From Thermoplasmata archaeon (GTDB lineage Archaea > Thermoplasmatota > Thermoplasmata > Methanomassiliicoccales > Methanomethylophilaceae): 64,000 bases of DNA. Numbering within the stretch: the stretch's first letter is position 1; the number at the start of each line of letters is the position of its first letter. Below, piece after piece: positions 45,402 to 52,157 of the stretch. The stretch spans positions 124,001-188,000 of the forward strand of contig SUST01000002.1 in assembly GCA_015063285.1 (NCBI GenBank), in the 5' to 3' direction. Under the pieces are notes generated by a model. That model did not search any database. It was not told the origin of the DNA and saw only the letters and a list, made by a program, of their open reading frames with translations. The position numbers and the translations under genes are program-made.

Positions 45402-46877
45402 TCAAGTTTTCTTGAATACAGAGATGAAACTGCTTCCGACTATCTCGCGGATGCTCCTGTCGATCTGCATGTCATCGAAAGTGCTGCTTTCCACCAATAC
45501 CATCCCAAGGCCTTGGCATTTGGAAATCTCCCATTCGGGACGGCATTTGATCGTGAGCGGTAGACTGCGGAATACGGGATCGATGACATCCGTTCCGCCG
45601 AAACCAGTCTCCCCAGATCTGATGCGGACCCCGTCATCGTTGAGTGTAGGACGTTTGGTAGACAGTTTGGAAATCCAGTCAGAATCGATAATGGCTAGGA
45701 CACCGTCTTTATTCAGGACTCTGAATGCCTCTTTCAACACCTTTTCGGGTTCATCGAACGCCCACAGGCTGTTACGGATGACAATAGAATCGAAATGATT
45801 GTCATCGAACGGAATCTCACAGGCATCCGCCATGATAAACTTAGCGTTCGATGCGACCTCCGATGCACATCTTTTGGCTTCCTTAATCATTTCTTTGGAT
45901 GAATCGATGCCTATCGCTTCAAATCCTTTAGAATCTGCTGCTATTGTCAGGAATCCGGCTCCGCAGGCCAGATCCAGAAGTTTGCCTTTACGGATGAGTA
46001 TCTCCAGATTGGCGAAATACTCTTTCCCTCTGCCATTTTTACACAGCCTGTGACATTTGCCGCTGTCAAACGGGGCTACACCATTCCAGTATTCATCTAT
46101 GAGCATTTTTCTCTCATCATCTTTCGATGGTTTCTCCGCACATATCAAGAACAGAGGAGCCGCATCTTCTGGATTCGGCATCCTGTCCAATTCTGTTCCG
46201 ATCAGGCAGCCGGTGCAAGTGACGATGTTGCGATATCTCAGCTTGATCAACATGTTGCGGTCCCATTGCGGACGAGGCATCCCCAGCATCGGGCGTGATT
46301 CCATGTATGAATTGCGGAACATGAAGCCAGTGTTTACAGAACCGGAATCCACTCCTGCGATTTTCATTTCACGAATGAGCTCCCTGAACACCCTGTCATG
46401 TTCTGGATCGAAGAAATTCCAGTTAAAGTTGGAATCAAAGACAAGTACGCGCCCGCCTGGCGAGAGCACTCTTCTCCATTCCTTGTAGCAATCCATCATG
46501 TTTGGAATCGTCCAGGTCACATTACGATTGATAATGAGGTCGAATGAATTGGAATCGAATAACAGGTTGTCGGCGTTCATTGGATGGAAATCGCATTTGA
46601 TCCCGAAGTCATGCGCATTCTTTTCGGCCTGTTTCAGCATTCCTATGCTCAGGTCGATACCGGTGACGTCATGGCCATCCATTGCCAAAGAGATGGCGAA
46701 AAAACCAGGGCCAGTTCCGATGTCAAGAACTCTAAGTTTCTCTTTTTTGGGGGCATATCTGTAGATAAGTTCCATCCATAGGTCTTTATCCTTAGATTTG
46801 AGCTGTTCCCTGACCAATTCGCTGTACTCTTCTGCAGCAGAGTCCCATGCCTCCATGGTTGTGGATTCCTCGTCCAT
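45402..46877 (-). CDS. Tandem double-domain SAM methyltransferase (locus A, second paralog, convergent)
   Basis: A 491-aa paralog of the protein at 42492. Domain 1 has VLDIGTGPGFFAI (about 50-62) and VTGIDLS; domain 2 has LLDLACGAGFLTI (about 299-311) and AIGIDSS. The RPQWDRNML segment after domain 1 and the MLIDEYWNGVAP start of domain 2 mirror the first paralog. It is transcribed from the opposite strand and ends 2 bp from the MATE stop, with no long spacer. The TATA-like TAATAATC about 30 bp upstream (46902-46912) suggests a leaderless message. Two diverged tandem enzymes in one locus suggest different acceptors. Confidence 0.88.
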   Translation of the reverse strand: MDEESTTMEAWDSAAEEYSELVREQLKSKDKDLWMELIYRYAPKKEKLRVLDIGTGPGFFAISLAMDGHDVTGIDLSIGMLKQAEKNAHDFGIKCDFHPMNADNLLFDSNSFDLIINRNVTWTIPNMMDCYKEWRRVLSPGGRVLVFDSNFNWNFFDPEHDRVFRELIREMKIAGVDSGSVNTGFMFRNSYMESRPMLGMPRPQWDRNMLIKLRYRNIVTCTGCLIGTELDRMPNPEDAAPLFLICAEKPSKDDERKMLIDEYWNGVAPFDSGKCHRLCKNGRGKEYFANLEILIRKGKLLDLACGAGFLTIAADSKGFEAIGIDSSKEMIKEAKRCASEVASNAKFIMADACEIPFDDNHFDSIVIRNSLWAFDEPEKVLKEAFRVLNKDGVLAIIDSDWISKLSTKRPTLNDDGVRIRSGETGFGGTDVIDPVFRSLPLTIKCRPEWEISKCQGLGMVLVESSTFDDMQIDRSIREIVGSSFISVFKKT

Positions 46878-46899
46878 TCGATAGCCTCATTTCATACTT

Positions 46900-46914
46900 T
46901 CCAGATGATTATTA
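46900..46914 (-). promoter_or_regulatory. TATA-like element of the second double methyltransferase
   Basis: The minus strand reads CTTTTAATAATCATC some 25-35 bp before the ATG at 46877. Confidence 0.4.
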
Positions 46915-47009
46915 AAAGGCTGAGCACGAGGCGGAAAACAATCTAAAAAAGATTGGATAGTTCCTCAATATCTAGGGCCATCAGTAGATGGATCGGATCA
47001 CCCTAACGC

Positions 47010-47408
47010 TCAATGTCTATCCATTTCCTCATTCAAAAGGAAATCAGCACGGGGTATGAGCTCTTCAGATCTGCGTACATTGCGGAACCTCACCTTAGGG
47101 ATCATCGAGGACAGATTCTTAGCATCGTCATAGAGTGCCTTCATGTCAGGATTCTTGACCTTGTATTCTCCGTTCATCTGTCTGATGACCAGTTGGGAAT
47201 CCATGACGAACTCTGCTTCGGTACCTTTCAGGTCCAGGATCTTTGCGATACCGGCTATGAGCCCTCTGTACTCGGCATAATTGTTAGTGTGGATCCCGAG
47301 ATACTCTGCATGCTCGTGTACGACCTCGCCGTCCTCCACGACAACGATCGCGTATGCGGACTTCCCCGGATTCCCTCTGGAGCCTCCGTCGGAGTATACA
47401 GTGAACAT
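47010..47408 (-). CDS. rnhA: Ribonuclease HI
   Basis: A 132-aa RNase H1-fold protein that cleaves RNA in RNA:DNA hybrids. The catalytic residues are visible: the first aspartate in VYSDGGSRGNPG, a glutamate in NYAEYRGL, an aspartate in FVMDSQLVIRQ, and a final Asp in IPRADFLLN. It is shorter than E. coli RNase HI and lacks the basic protrusion, as in archaeal/Gram-positive types. The ATG overlaps the panD stop by one base, so the two form a small operon. Confidence 0.92.
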   Translation of the reverse strand: MFTVYSDGGSRGNPGKSAYAIVVVEDGEVVHEHAEYLGIHTNNYAEYRGLIAGIAKILDLKGTEAEFVMDSQLVIRQMNGEYKVKNPDMKALYDDAKNLSSMIPKVRFRNVRRSEELIPRADFLLNEEMDRH

Positions 47409-47755
47409 CAGTACACCAGTTCCCTTGAGACCCTGTTCTTCTCATCGACAAGAATGACGTTTGCCTTGATGGGCCGGTCGGTGAGTTCGAATCCCATGAT
47501 GATGACCCTGTCTCCTTCTTTGCAGAGGTGTGCTGCAGCGCCGTTTATGGCGATGATGCCCGAATCACGTTTGCCCGGAAGGATGTATGTCTCGAAGCGG
47601 TTCCCGTTGTTCACATCAGCGATGAGGACCTTCTCTCCGTTCCACATTCCCGCTTTCTCGAGGAGAGCCTCATCTATGGTGATGCTTCCCTCGTAATCGA
47701 GGCGGGTTTCGGTGACGGTGGCCCTATGGATCTTGCTGCGGAGCAACCAACGCAT
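47408..47755 (-). CDS. panD: Aspartate 1-decarboxylase, pyruvoyl type
   Basis: A 115-aa PanD that makes beta-alanine for coenzyme A. The N-terminus RSKIHRATVTETRLDYEGSITID is diagnostic: Gly-Ser (near residues 23-24) is the self-cleavage site that yields the pyruvoyl group. Most archaea use a PLP-dependent decarboxylase instead, so a pyruvoyl PanD here suggests transfer from bacteria. ATG 47755 (MRWLLRSKIH) matches known N-termini; an ATG at 47785 would add ten residues and is closer to the promoter, so either is possible. It is coupled to rnhA downstream. Confidence 0.88.
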   Translation of the reverse strand: MRWLLRSKIHRATVTETRLDYEGSITIDEALLEKAGMWNGEKVLIADVNNGNRFETYILPGKRDSGIIAINGAAAHLCKEGDRVIIMGFELTDRPIKANVILVDEKNRVSRELVY

Positions 47756-47817
47756 ATTTCTCGATACATCCGCATCGTTTATCATAGTGTCGGTGGTATG
47801 GTCAGTAACACTTTGAC

Positions 47818-47842
47818 AATATAGATTATTAATTTATATACT
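47818..47842 (-). promoter_or_regulatory. panD-rnhA promoter
   Basis: A strongly AT-rich stretch, TATATAAATTAATAATCTATA on the minus strand, lies about 35-55 bp upstream of the two possible panD starts and fits an archaeal TATA box. Confidence 0.5.
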
Positions 47843-47960
47843 GAGAAAATGCGGCAACGGCCATCCGAAAATAATGGACAAAGGCACCGCCCGGAAAGAG
47901 AACCTTAACGGCATCGGATGTCAGAAGAACACAATTCTTAGTCGAAAGAAAAAAGATGAG

Positions 47961-48033
47961 CGCCCTGGACGGAATTTGAATCCGTGTCGAAGCCTCGACA
48001 GGGCTTCATGATAGGCCGCTACACTACCAGGGC
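47961..48033 (-). tRNA. tRNA-Asp (anticodon GUC)
   Basis: The minus strand folds as a standard cloverleaf. The acceptor stem is GCCCTGG/CCAGGGC with discriminator G. The anticodon stem AAGCC/GGCTT holds the loop CTGTCGA, so the anticodon is GTC. The T arm is ACGGA-TTCAAAT-TCCGT. Length is 73 nt, no intron is seen and CCA is not encoded. An AT-rich TTAAATATGAATCC element on the minus strand, about 20-30 bp upstream, could be its promoter. Confidence 0.95.
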
Positions 48034-48095
48034 AACAATCCAGAGTATAATGGATTCATATTTAACCGTTTGGGGAGCATGATAGAACCACATCC

Positions 48096-48563
48096 ATGGG
48101 GCTAGCAGGGAGACTGCTGGGAAGTGGTCTTTTATCCTCATCAGTAGATGCAGATTTCATGCCATTAGGGGATCCTCACGGAGCGAATTTCGAATACACG
48201 GTGGAAGGTCTGCCGGAATCGGTCCATGTATGCACAGTCCCCGTCAGGGATGTTTCCAGGGCGTTGGGATTTTACAAGGACATTCTGCACATGGAGGTCC
48301 TATCAGAGGATGACAGGGAAGCGTATCTCATCAGACGGGACTGCAGGATCATCCTCAAAAGGTCAGATGCTGTGGGCGTCGATACAGGACTCTATTTCGG
48401 TGTGGATTCTCCGTATAACACGCGCAGGCGTTTGATCGACGAGGGAGTGATCTTCGCACAGGAGCCCAAGCGCGGACCGTTCGGCACATTCTGTTCGATT
48501 CGCGATGATGACGGGAACGTCATCCATCTGATAGAGAGGAATGCGGATTTTAAAAAGGAATGA
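48096..48563 (+). CDS. VOC superfamily protein (glyoxalase/bleomycin-resistance type)
   Basis: A 155-aa protein whose residues from about 42 onward are a VOC domain: VHVCTVPVRDVSRALGFYKDILHMEV at the start and FCSIRDDDGNVIHLIER at the end, with the terminal Glu likely a metal ligand. Function within the superfamily (isomerase, dioxygenase or binding protein) is open. The first 40 residues look unrelated and less conserved; starts at 48096 or 48159 (MPLGDPHGANFEY) are both possible. A TATA-like CATATTTAA lies at 48057-48065. It is monocistronic. Confidence 0.78.
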   Translation: MGLAGRLLGSGLLSSSVDADFMPLGDPHGANFEYTVEGLPESVHVCTVPVRDVSRALGFYKDILHMEVLSEDDREAYLIRRDCRIILKRSDAVGVDTGLYFGVDSPYNTRRRLIDEGVIFAQEPKRGPFGTFCSIRDDDGNVIHLIERNADFKKE

Positions 48564-48576
48564 GGGGTCTCCCCCT
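48562..48576. terminator. Short hairpin between VOC and suf genes
   Basis: GAGGGG-TCT-CCCCTC lies at the convergent stops and is followed on the plus strand by GATTTCAGTTT. Confidence 0.4.
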
Positions 48577-48587
48577 CGATTTCAGTT

Positions 48588-49793
48588 TCAGTCCCCGAGG
48601 TTGGCCTTGGCGATGGCCTCATCCAGTTCCTTCTGGAGTTCTGGGGGCAGTCCGTTGATGGAACCGCCGGAGAGGAATCCCTTGACGATCATGCTGACCG
48701 CCTCATCCTCGCTGAGTCCTCTGGACATCAGGTACTCGATCTGATCCCTTGCGACCTTACCGACAGCCGCCTCATGTGTCATCTCGACATCTGCGATATG
48801 GGCTTCCAGCTCGGGGATGGCAAGAGTCGTTCCTCCATCCTTCAGGATGATGCTCCTGCATTCGAGGTGTCCCTTGGATTCTGGTGCGTTACCGACCATG
48901 CGTCCTCTGGCGCACATCTTTCCGCCCATCGAGATGGACCTGCTCATGATCTCGGCCCTGGATTTCCTTCCGTTGAGGTTGACCATTCCGCCCGTGTCTA
49001 TGTCCGAGCTCTCGTGAGCTATGCACATCGTGTTGTATGTGGCCGAGGAGTTGTCTCCGAGTGTCGCCACAGGGAAGCTCTGGAGAGTTCCGACAGGGTT
49101 CAGGATGACGTAGTTGTTGGTGTAATGGCTGTTCTTACCTACGATACAGTTGGTCCTGGGGCGGACTCCCGTCTGCTTCCCCCAGCTGTGGATCATGCTG
49201 AATGTCAGGCTGGAGTTGTCTCCGATGTAGATCTCGGATACGCCGACATGCAGGGCATCGTTTGCATGGTGGGCGGTTGAGCATCCCGTGATCATCTCCA
49301 GTGATGCATCGTCCTCGACGATGATGATGTTGTGGAGATTCTGAATGGACTTGTTCTTGTTCAGAAGCATGCAGGTCTGGAGAGGATACTTGATGTGGTA
49401 TCCGGATTTCACCCTGACGAAGTAACCGTCCCCGTCCTCGAGGTAGGTCTTCGCGGTGTACTTGTCCTTGGTGGGGTCCATAGCCTTCCAGTAATAGTCC
49501 TTCAGACCATCGTATTTCTTCACGGCCTCTGCTGTGCTCATGAGCTCCAGACCCTCCTGCACCTTGGGGGAGCAGTGGCTGGGCTTGTTGTCGATGAACA
49601 TCAGCGTACCGGAGCGGTCCATCTCGTCTGCGACGATTCCGACGTTCTCCATGTATCTTTTGTAGTCGGAGCTCTCAAGGTCGTCGACTTTGATCTGGTC
49701 GTCCGCTCTCTCCTCGTAGTGTTCGAGGTCGATGTCCTTTCCGTAGGCGGCCTGCTTCTTGAGTGCCTCTTTGACGGTATCGCTGTTCGGCAT
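48588..49793 (-). CDS. sufB: Fe-S cluster scaffold SufB (SufB/SufD family)
   Basis: A 401-aa beta-helix protein of the SufB/SufD family. The ECRSI cysteine near residue 312 and THEAA glutamate near 340 correspond to the cluster-assembly residues of SufB, so I favour SufB over SufD. It lacks the long N-terminal region of bacterial SufB. With SufC alone and no SufD, SufS, SufU or SufE nearby, this is the minimal SufBC scaffold seen in methanogens. It matters here because the window encodes several Fe-S proteins. The sufC stop lies 4 bp upstream of its ATG. Confidence 0.9.
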   Translation of the reverse strand: MPNSDTVKEALKKQAAYGKDIDLEHYEERADDQIKVDDLESSDYKRYMENVGIVADEMDRSGTLMFIDNKPSHCSPKVQEGLELMSTAEAVKKYDGLKDYYWKAMDPTKDKYTAKTYLEDGDGYFVRVKSGYHIKYPLQTCMLLNKNKSIQNLHNIIIVEDDASLEMITGCSTAHHANDALHVGVSEIYIGDNSSLTFSMIHSWGKQTGVRPRTNCIVGKNSHYTNNYVILNPVGTLQSFPVATLGDNSSATYNTMCIAHESSDIDTGGMVNLNGRKSRAEIMSRSISMGGKMCARGRMVGNAPESKGHLECRSIILKDGGTTLAIPELEAHIADVEMTHEAAVGKVARDQIEYLMSRGLSEDEAVSMIVKGFLSGGSINGLPPELQKELDEAIAKANLGD

Positions 49794-49797
49794 CTCT

Positions 49798-50514
49798 TCA
49801 CTCTCCGTAGCCGTGTTCCCTGATCTCTTTCAGGAGTTCCATCGGGTCGCCCACACGGTCGACGACTCCGTTCTTCATCACATAACCGTACTTCGCACCG
49901 ATGTAATCCATGATTTGACCGGTGTGAGTGATGACCAATGACGACACATGCCTTCCGGTACTGTCCCTTCCCTCTTCCAGGATGTCGTGGACCTTCCTTC
50001 CGATCAGGTCGATGCTCTCTAGATCGACTCCGGATTCAGGTTCGTCCAAAAGGAGCAACTCGGGGCTCTGCGCTGTGAGCTGCAGGAGCTCGGACCTCTT
50101 GATCTCTCCGCCGGAGAAACCGACGTTGATCTCCCTGTCCATGAACTTCTCCATCCTGAACCTGTCGGCCTCGGCGATCGCCTTATCCGCATCGTTGGCT
50201 GTGGCGCGCAAGAGATCCCCGAGTTTGACTCCGTAGATGTTCGGAGGCCTCTGCATCATCATGCCGATTCCCATTTTGGCACGCTCGTCGACAGGCATAT
50301 CTGTGATGTTCTTGCCCTTGAACAGGATCTCTCCCTGCGTGACCTTGATGGTGCTGTAACCCATGATGCTGGCCAGAAGAGTGGATTTACCACTGCCGTT
50401 GGGTCCGAAGAGTATACTGGTCTCGCCCTCCTTCACAGTGAGGTTGACTCCTTTGAGGATCTCCCTTCCGCCTGCTTCTACATGGAGGTCGACGATGTTC
50501 AGCATGTCAGTCAT
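49798..50514 (-). CDS. sufC: Fe-S cluster assembly ATPase SufC
   Basis: A 238-aa ABC-type ATPase. Walker A FGPNGSGKST is near residue 35, the family-specific signature FSGGEIKRSELLQL near 140, and Walker B LLLLDEPESGVD near 162. SufC powers conformational change in the SufB scaffold. I chose ATG 50514 (MTDMLNIVDLHVEAGG) because the preceding in-frame sequence has no SufC similarity. An AT-rich TATATATT at about 50550-50557, some 35-40 bp upstream, could be its promoter. Confidence 0.94.
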   Translation of the reverse strand: MTDMLNIVDLHVEAGGREILKGVNLTVKEGETSILFGPNGSGKSTLLASIMGYSTIKVTQGEILFKGKNITDMPVDERAKMGIGMMMQRPPNIYGVKLGDLLRATANDADKAIAEADRFRMEKFMDREINVGFSGGEIKRSELLQLTAQSPELLLLDEPESGVDLESIDLIGRKVHDILEEGRDSTGRHVSSLVITHTGQIMDYIGAKYGYVMKNGVVDRVGDPMELLKEIREHGYGE

Positions 50515-50682
50515 TTGTTCACCTTGAATGCTTTCCTCGAATGAGTGGACATATATATTGCGTGCGCCCGACGACCGCGCATATTTCGAAGAATCGGGGG
50601 TGCTTTGCTCCTTCTCAAGCACTATATTGCTATTTTGGGGTACCGGCCAACAATTATGTAGTCACCGTCCGATGCGGAGCGC

Positions 50683-51261
50683 ATGAAAGTCATCGCCATC
50701 AACGGCAGTCCCCGCCCGATTGGGAACACGAGCAACATCCTGCACGACGTACAGGACCTCTTCGAGAGGGAAGGCATCGAGATGGAGATGATCTGCGTCT
50801 ACGACTACCATTTCATGAACTGCAACGTCTGTCTGACCTGCGAGATTCGCGGGGACGGAAGATGTCAGGACGAGGACGACGGGCTGAATGACATCCTCGA
50901 CAAGCTCAGGGAGGCGGATGCGGTATTGATCGCTTCGCCGACCTATTCCAATGCATGTCCTAGTGTTCTTCAGACGTTCCTCGAAAGGGCCTCCCTGGTC
51001 TACGAAAAAGGAGATCTGGGTCTTAACGGCAAAGTAGGCGGGGCGATAGCCGTTTGCGGTCACGACGGAGGTTCGATCGTCTATAACCAATTGGTCGATT
51101 TCCTGCTCCGCAACGGCATGTCGGTGTGCGGGTCAAATCCCCTGCCGATTGTACATGCATTGAATTCTCCTCAATACGAGGATGACAAACAAGGGATGAA
51201 AGGGGTGCATGCCCTGGTGAGGAACATGACCTCCCTCATCCTGAAGCTGAACGGCTACTGA
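50683..51261 (+). CDS. Iron-sulfur flavoprotein (NADPH-dependent FMN reductase family)
   Basis: A 192-aa flavodoxin-fold protein. The FMN phosphate loop is INGSPRPIGNTSN (residues 5-17), and the Fe-S motif is CNVCLTC followed by a cysteine seven residues later (near 47-61). This is the compact four-cysteine motif of Isf-type proteins. SPTYSNACPSVLQTFLERA near 87 is the second flavin loop. Isf passes electrons from ferredoxin in methanogens. It lies beside the nitrogenase-like locus, but the cysteine-rich gene between them converges on it stop to stop, so a functional tie is only possible. Confidence 0.9.
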   Translation: MKVIAINGSPRPIGNTSNILHDVQDLFEREGIEMEMICVYDYHFMNCNVCLTCEIRGDGRCQDEDDGLNDILDKLREADAVLIASPTYSNACPSVLQTFLERASLVYEKGDLGLNGKVGGAIAVCGHDGGSIVYNQLVDFLLRNGMSVCGSNPLPIVHALNSPQYEDDKQGMKGVHALVRNMTSLILKLNGY

Positions 51262-51984
51262 TCAGAAGAAATACCAGCCGCAACCTTCCGCTATGGATAT
51301 CTTGGCGACGGCTTCCATCCTGTCCACGGGTCCGCCGTAGCGGTTTACGTAGACTTTTCCTTCCTTCGGAAGGGCATCCCTCAGGATAGCGACTTCTTTC
51401 AGAAGAGCCTCCGCGTCAGCGGGTGTGAACTTCTTCTGAGCCTTGGCGCTCTGGGGTGCGGATGCTGTGATCGGACAGTTGTATTTGGCAGCGATCTCCG
51501 GGAGTTTGCTGGTGTCGGGTCCGAATGCGCCTATGCATCCACGGCCCTTATCCCACGACAGAGGGCATTTAGCGCAGAGTTCGTTCATCTCATCGAACTC
51601 GAGCTGATCCCAGCCGGTTATGACATCGTCCTTGTCGCATGCCTTCAGGACCTCATCCTTCCTTCCGTCCGAGAGCCCTTCCATGGGGATCCATCCGGTG
51701 CATACCTTCTGGGCCAGCGGTTTGAGCAGTTTGATGTCCTCCTCTTTCTTGACCTTGGTCATATAGACGGCATCGGTCTCCTCATTGATCCTGTTTCTTT
51801 TGATGAAGGCTTCCCAGTCGCCAACGGCCTTCTTGGCCTTATCCAATTCGACGATCTCCTCATATTCTGCGATGTCTTCGAATCCCTTATCGCTCTTGAC
51901 ATGAGCTCTGATTATTGTTGACCTCAAATCCCTGCAAGAAGCGTTCTTGGCTTCCATTTCACATATCCCGATGTTTATCCCCAT
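51262..51984 (-). CDS. Uncharacterised cysteine-rich protein beside the nitrogenase-like genes
   Basis: A 240-aa soluble protein I cannot place. Cysteines cluster in NELCAKCPLSWDKGRGC (CxxC followed by a third Cys), plus CTGWIP, YNCPIT and a C-terminal GCGWYFF. An Fe-S cluster or metal site is plausible. It lies divergently from the NifH-NifD fusion (173-bp shared promoter region) and converges with the flavoprotein gene with no gap between stops. TTTATCAT, about 40 bp upstream on its strand, could be the TATA box. It could be an electron-transfer or maturation partner of the reductase. Confidence 0.8.
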   Translation of the reverse strand: MGINIGICEMEAKNASCRDLRSTIIRAHVKSDKGFEDIAEYEEIVELDKAKKAVGDWEAFIKRNRINEETDAVYMTKVKKEEDIKLLKPLAQKVCTGWIPMEGLSDGRKDEVLKACDKDDVITGWDQLEFDEMNELCAKCPLSWDKGRGCIGAFGPDTSKLPEIAAKYNCPITASAPQSAKAQKKFTPADAEALLKEVAILRDALPKEGKVYVNRYGGPVDRMEAVAKISIAEGCGWYFF

Positions 51985-52107
51985 CAGTTAGCCTCCAAAG
52001 ATGTGGTATAGGTTTCTATGATAAAGAGTGTTCCTATTCTCAGTCGGAATTCTTACGTATTATCGCTGTTAATTCGAGTGTTTTATCCTTCAATCCAGAG
52101 TATAGAA

Positions 52108-52122
52108 TGGACGTAGCGTCCA
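52108..52122. promoter_or_regulatory. Perfect inverted repeat TGGACG-TAG-CGTCCA (operator candidate)
   Basis: A 6-3-6 perfect inverted repeat ends 2 bp before a TATA-like GCTATTTATC (about 52125-52132). It overlaps the transcription-factor-B region of the nitrogenase-like promoter. A protein bound there would block initiation. It lies in the divergent region shared with the cysteine-rich gene. Confidence 0.6.
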
Positions 52123-52124
52123 AT

Positions 52125-52133
52125 GCTATTTAT
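52125..52133 (+). promoter_or_regulatory. TATA box of the nitrogenase-like genes
   Basis: GCTATTTATC, about 25-32 bp before ATG 52158; the message would be leaderless or nearly so. Confidence 0.5.
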
Positions 52134-52157
52134 CGTTCGGTAATGATTCCTGTTTTG

